From JAXGPP01 sp964436865 (lineage in GTDB: Bacteria; Planctomycetota; Planctomycetia; Pirellulales; Thermoguttaceae), in contig CAYTFK010000038.1 in the NCBI GenBank assembly GCA_964436865.1, positions 1 to 33,854 on the forward strand: 33,854 bases of DNA. The letters are read 5' to 3'. This document shows, piece after piece, positions 31,102-33,854 of the stretch. A model generated the notes under the pieces. That model was not told where the DNA came from and did not search any database. It saw only the letters and a program-made list of their open reading frames with translations. Position numbers and translations under genes: made by a program. Each line of letters begins with the position of its first letter. Positions within the stretch are counted from its first letter, which is position 1.

Positions 31102-33132
31102 CTACGAATCAAGTCCCAGCCGGTATCGCAGGTACTCTTTGAATCGGAACCATAGAGTCCGCTGTCGGCGATGAGCCACGAGAGCGTCAATGACGGGAGC
31201 ATACTGAGACTGGTCCGAATCGCTGTTCGGTCTGGTGTCAGCGTCCGCGAGGTTGAACGGTTCCGCCAACCTCTCGGGCTCGGCGCGCAGTGCCCGGCGG
31301 GATTGTCGTTGGGGGTGCGCCGCTAGCGCGGCGGCCGTTTCTGCCGGAACAACGTCATTTGGCAAAGACGCCCCTCGCGCCTCGATCAGCGATCGCAGCC
31401 GGTTCAGTTCGTCGATCTGGCGGGCATGCTCCTCGCGCTGAGCGAGCTGTTCCAAGTCCCACGCTTCCCGCTCGCTGATCACCGCGGCACGCTGAGCGGC
31501 GATCGCCTGCTTCTGCGCTTCCAAATCCTGCCGTTGCCGGCGAAGCTCGGCAGTCCAGCGCTGGCTCTCGGCGGACGACTGTTCCCGAACCGCTGCGACC
31601 TCGGCTTGAAGATGCTCGATGTCAATGGCCCGAGCCTCTGCCGCTGCCACCCGGCGGTCAAGCTCCGCTTGGGCCTGCGCCAGGGCATCTTCGGCCGTCT
31701 TGAGCCGCTCTTGCCGGGCCTGATGTTCATTCTGTGCCGCCTGCTGCGAGTCGGCCCATTGAGCATGCTGTTCCGCGAGCGCTTCGCGTTCGCGCTGCAA
31801 TCGTGCCGCTTCACGCTGCAGTTCCACTTGCCGTCTGGCTATCCGGTCGGCGTCGGCCTCGCTCGCGCTGGCCCGCTGCTCCCGTTCATTTCGCCACCGG
31901 ACCTGTTCCAGAAGGAACTCTTCCCGCTCCGCGGCCAGTGAAGCTCGCTCTTGAGCAAGCGCCGCGGCTTCCTGCCGGATGCGATCGGTGTCGCTGGCCA
32001 GTTCCAGCTCTCGCTCGGCGAGGCGCGCTCGCTCACCGCCGAGTTGATCGACCTGGCGGTCGCGATCCCTCTCCCACTCGGCGCGTTCTGCCTTGAGTTG
32101 CTCGAGTTGCGCAATGAACTCGGAGCGAGCGTCCTCCAGAAGCCGCTTCCGAGCGAGCAGTCCGTTGGTTTCCAATTGGAGCGTTCTGGCCCATTCCGCC
32201 TCGCGGGCGGCGAACTCGGCGCGGAGGCCTTCCAGGTCCGCGGCTGGGGCGACCGATTCTGTTGAAGACCCAGCGTTTTCGCTGGAAGCAGGATCGGCGG
32301 CGCCCTCGTCAGTAGTCGATAGCTGGGAACCGCCCTTATCGGACGTTTCGGCGGCCTCGCCGGCGCCGGTTGAGGAAGCGATGGCGGGAGAGGCGGGGGA
32401 TGAGACCGGAACCTGGGAATGCTGACGCCCGCGCAACGGTACGTGGACGTCGGTCTGGTACCGCAACGTCACCGCTCCGAGGCGGAGCCGCGCCCCCACG
32501 CGGATTTCGGCCGATTCGATCTGTGATCCGCCGAGATACGTTCCATTCCCGCTAGTGAGGTCGATCGCCCACAGTCGGCCTTCCTCTCGAAAGAGTACGC
32601 AGTGAACGCTCGAGATCGAGCGGCTCGACAACCGGACGTCGCTGGGAGCGTCGCGACCGATGGTCGTCAGGCGGCGCGTTATCGACAGACTGCCCAATCT
32701 CTTACCGTCCAGCGAGACCGCCAGTCGCGGAAACGGCGCTGGCGCGCTTTCCTGGGCGGTCCAGTCTTCTTCAGCGAACCCTGGCAGGAGAGTCTCTCCG
32801 GCAAGGCTGGCAGTGATCCGATATGGGCCGAGGGCGATTTCCTGTTCGGGAGCAATCCACCCGTTCTCAACCGAGTCCAGCGGGGGGCCATGTGCCAAGG
32901 CAATGAGATACAGGCCCCGGTCGGCTGCATGCAGGTATATGCTGCGCTGCGGTATCGAACCGCCCGTCAACACAATGTCGGACGAAGGATGCGAGCCGAT
33001 CCGCGCATACGGCTTGGGCACCACGTGGGTGACCGATTTCCCCAGACCGCCGACCGATACCACGATCTGCCGCTGGCACCAGAATGCACTCACCGTTGCG
33101 GTCGGAATGCGGGACGGTTCAGCAATTGACAT
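31102..33132 (-). CDS. Tandem FHA-domain protein with long coiled coil
   Basis: 676 residues. A first, divergent FHA-like domain covers about 25-110 (ARIGSHPSSDIVLTGG). A second, canonical FHA domain covers about 150-228 (TTIGRDAPSDVRLSSRSISS, then VHCVLF and SGNGTYLGG), with the Gly-Arg, Ser and Asn-Gly residues that bind phosphothreonine. A Ser/Ala/Gly-rich linker (about 230-295) leads into a long coiled coil rich in Glu, Arg, Gln and Ala (about 298-580). A basic tail (FRFKEYLRYRLGL) ends the protein. No signal peptide or membrane segment is seen. It is probably a cytoplasmic scaffold reading Ser/Thr phosphorylation, common in planctomycetes; the partner kinase is not here. Confidence 0.87.
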   Translation of the reverse strand: MSIAEPSRIPTATVSAFWCQRQIVVSVGGLGKSVTHVVPKPYARIGSHPSSDIVLTGGSIPQRSIYLHAADRGLYLIALAHGPPLDSVENGWIAPEQEIALGPYRITASLAGETLLPGFAEEDWTAQESAPAPFPRLAVSLDGKRLGSLSITRRLTTIGRDAPSDVRLSSRSISSVHCVLFREEGRLWAIDLTSGNGTYLGGSQIESAEIRVGARLRLGAVTLRYQTDVHVPLRGRQHSQVPVSSPASPAIASSTGAGEAAETSDKGGSQLSTTDEGAADPASSENAGSSTESVAPAADLEGLRAEFAAREAEWARTLQLETNGLLARKRLLEDARSEFIAQLEQLKAERAEWERDRDRQVDQLGGERARLAERELELASDTDRIRQEAAALAQERASLAAEREEFLLEQVRWRNEREQRASASEADADRIARRQVELQREAARLQREREALAEQHAQWADSQQAAQNEHQARQERLKTAEDALAQAQAELDRRVAAAEARAIDIEHLQAEVAAVREQSSAESQRWTAELRRQRQDLEAQKQAIAAQRAAVISEREAWDLEQLAQREEHARQIDELNRLRSLIEARGASLPNDVVPAETAAALAAHPQRQSRRALRAEPERLAEPFNLADADTRPNSDSDQSQYAPVIDALVAHRRQRTLWFRFKEYLRYRLGLDS

Positions 33133-33191
33133 TGAAGGGTGAGTGGTACGGGAGGAGAAAGAGGCGAACGACCGCGGAAACGTGCACCCCT

Positions 33192-33220
33192 ATTCTAAGT
33201 GGCGAGTAGCTTCCCGGCAA
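33192..33220 (-). promoter_or_regulatory. Sigma70-like promoter of the FHA gene
   Basis: On the minus strand TTGCCG (33220-33215) and TAGAAT (33197-33192) are separated by 17 bases. The start would be near 33185, giving a leader of about 53 bases to ATG 33132. Sequence match only. Confidence 0.5.
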
Positions 33221-33290
33221 CAATCAGCACACCCAATCTGGCCGTCGATTCGCCAGCGGCAGTGCAAGGAATTCCGGATTTACCGCATGC

Positions 33291-33854
33291 TCAAGATGCG
33301 AACCGTTTCCGGGCACATGCGAACACAAGAATGAGTCCCGCCAGCAGCAGGCCCGTCGAGGGCTCCGGCACGGGTTGCAGATCGGTCAATTCGTCTGGAG
33401 GTGGGGCGGATGTGGTGGTTCGAGCGCCGGATGAACTCCCGCCTCCGGAACCGCCCCCGTACCCGCCGGCATATCCCCCGCCGGGAAAAGCCGCCGCATA
33501 TTGATCGCTAACCTCGAAAGGTGGCAGAACGGTACTCGCGAAACTGGTGAAACCTGTGACTCCATTTCCGGGCGCGGGGTAGGCCATCATGGAGATTACG
33601 TCAGAGTACTCACTGCCGAAGACCGGGGCGTCATCCGTGAGCTTCTGAACCAACTCCGACGCGGTAATCGCTTCCACTCCAGACTCTTCTTCCGGCGGAA
33701 TTGCCTCGGTAGCTGGATTGAAGGGGCCAGTGCCAGCGGCACCGGGGAGATCACAGAGTGGCACAGGGTTCTGAATCGGCCCACACGGAGAAGGGGGGCA
33801 TTGCGGAATGCAGTCGAAATCAATGACCGCAAATGATCGGCATGCGTTTCGACG
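33291..33854 (-). CDS. PEP-CTERM secreted protein, 5' end outside the window
   Basis: The frame is open from the stop (33291-33293) to the window edge, giving 187 codons without a true start; a GTG at 33764 is only an internal codon. The C-terminus is a PEP-CTERM sorting signal: PVPEPSTG, a hydrophobic helix and a basic end (ARKRFAS). Such signals are processed by exosortase. Upstream is a Gly/Ser/Tyr-rich segment (FPGGGYAGGYGGGSGGG) and near the window edge a Cys/Pro-rich stretch (CIPQCPPSPCGP). Probably a secreted or surface protein. No exosortase is in the window. The N-terminal signal peptide must lie beyond the edge. Confidence 0.85.
   Translation of the reverse strand, partial: RRNACRSFAVIDFDCIPQCPPSPCGPIQNPVPLCDLPGAAGTGPFNPATEAIPPEEESGVEAITASELVQKLTDDAPVFGSEYSDVISMMAYPAPGNGVTGFTSFASTVLPPFEVSDQYAAAFPGGGYAGGYGGGSGGGSSSGARTTTSAPPPDELTDLQPVPEPSTGLLLAGLILVFACARKRFAS

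Noticed and set aside
1..33854. tRNA, rRNA, CRISPR arrays, insertion sequences
   Set aside because: No matching structures, spaced repeats or transposase motifs were seen by eye.

Overview
The window is GC-rich and densely coding, with two to six genes at a time running on one strand. Its gene content points to a planctomycete, probably Pirellulales-like (inference). The clues are several Tat-exported sugar oxidoreductase-type proteins with RRDFL-like leaders, a tetrahaem cytochrome, a large GH106-type rhamnosidase, an FHA/coiled-coil protein, a PEP-CTERM protein, and a DUF362 membrane protein. No tRNA, rRNA, CRISPR array, transposase or phage gene was recognised.

Layout. 1-2489 (minus): a DUF362 protein cut by the window edge and an orphan MotA/TolQ/ExbB channel protein. 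2627-5222 (plus): a clear sigma70-like promoter drives a three-gene operon of exported aldo/keto-reductase-like protein, tetrahaem cytochrome c and TIM-barrel sugar isomerase. It closes at a strong hairpin. 5314-7719 (minus): two paralogous FixJ-like regulators, both with Glu in place of the phosphoacceptor Asp, lie behind a specialised NusG paralogue. 8235-11311: an FmdB zinc-ribbon protein (minus), diverging from an exported Gfo/Idh/MocA oxidoreductase and an exported metallophosphoesterase (plus).

11431-19056 (plus) holds the most interesting block, five tightly packed genes: SWIM zinc finger, DUF5691, MoxR-type AAA+ ATPase, DUF5682 and a VWA protein with an intact MIDAS. The set matches the uncharacterised E. 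coli yehQ/yehL/yehM/yehP group plus DUF5691. It looks like one ATPase/VWA machine whose target is unknown. DUF5682 carries His/Glu motifs suggesting a hydrolase fold (inference). 19146-23108 is the GH106-like rhamnosidase with LamG-like and galactose-binding-like modules.

23647-30868 (minus) is a surface-glycan locus. wecB stands as its own unit with a terminator. Then follow GT2 glycosyltransferase, SDR epimerase, DegT aminotransferase, methyltransferase and a polytopic membrane protein; the later junctions are ATGA overlaps. The NusG paralogue 16 kb away is of a kind that often serves such long glycan operons, but no link is shown here. 31102-33854 (minus): a tandem-FHA coiled-coil protein with a good promoter, and a PEP-CTERM protein cut by the window edge.

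Limits: everything comes from reading sequence and remembered family motifs; no database search, structure prediction or alignment was run. Start codons were chosen by ribosome-binding sites, overlaps and domain starts, and the uncertain ones are flagged.
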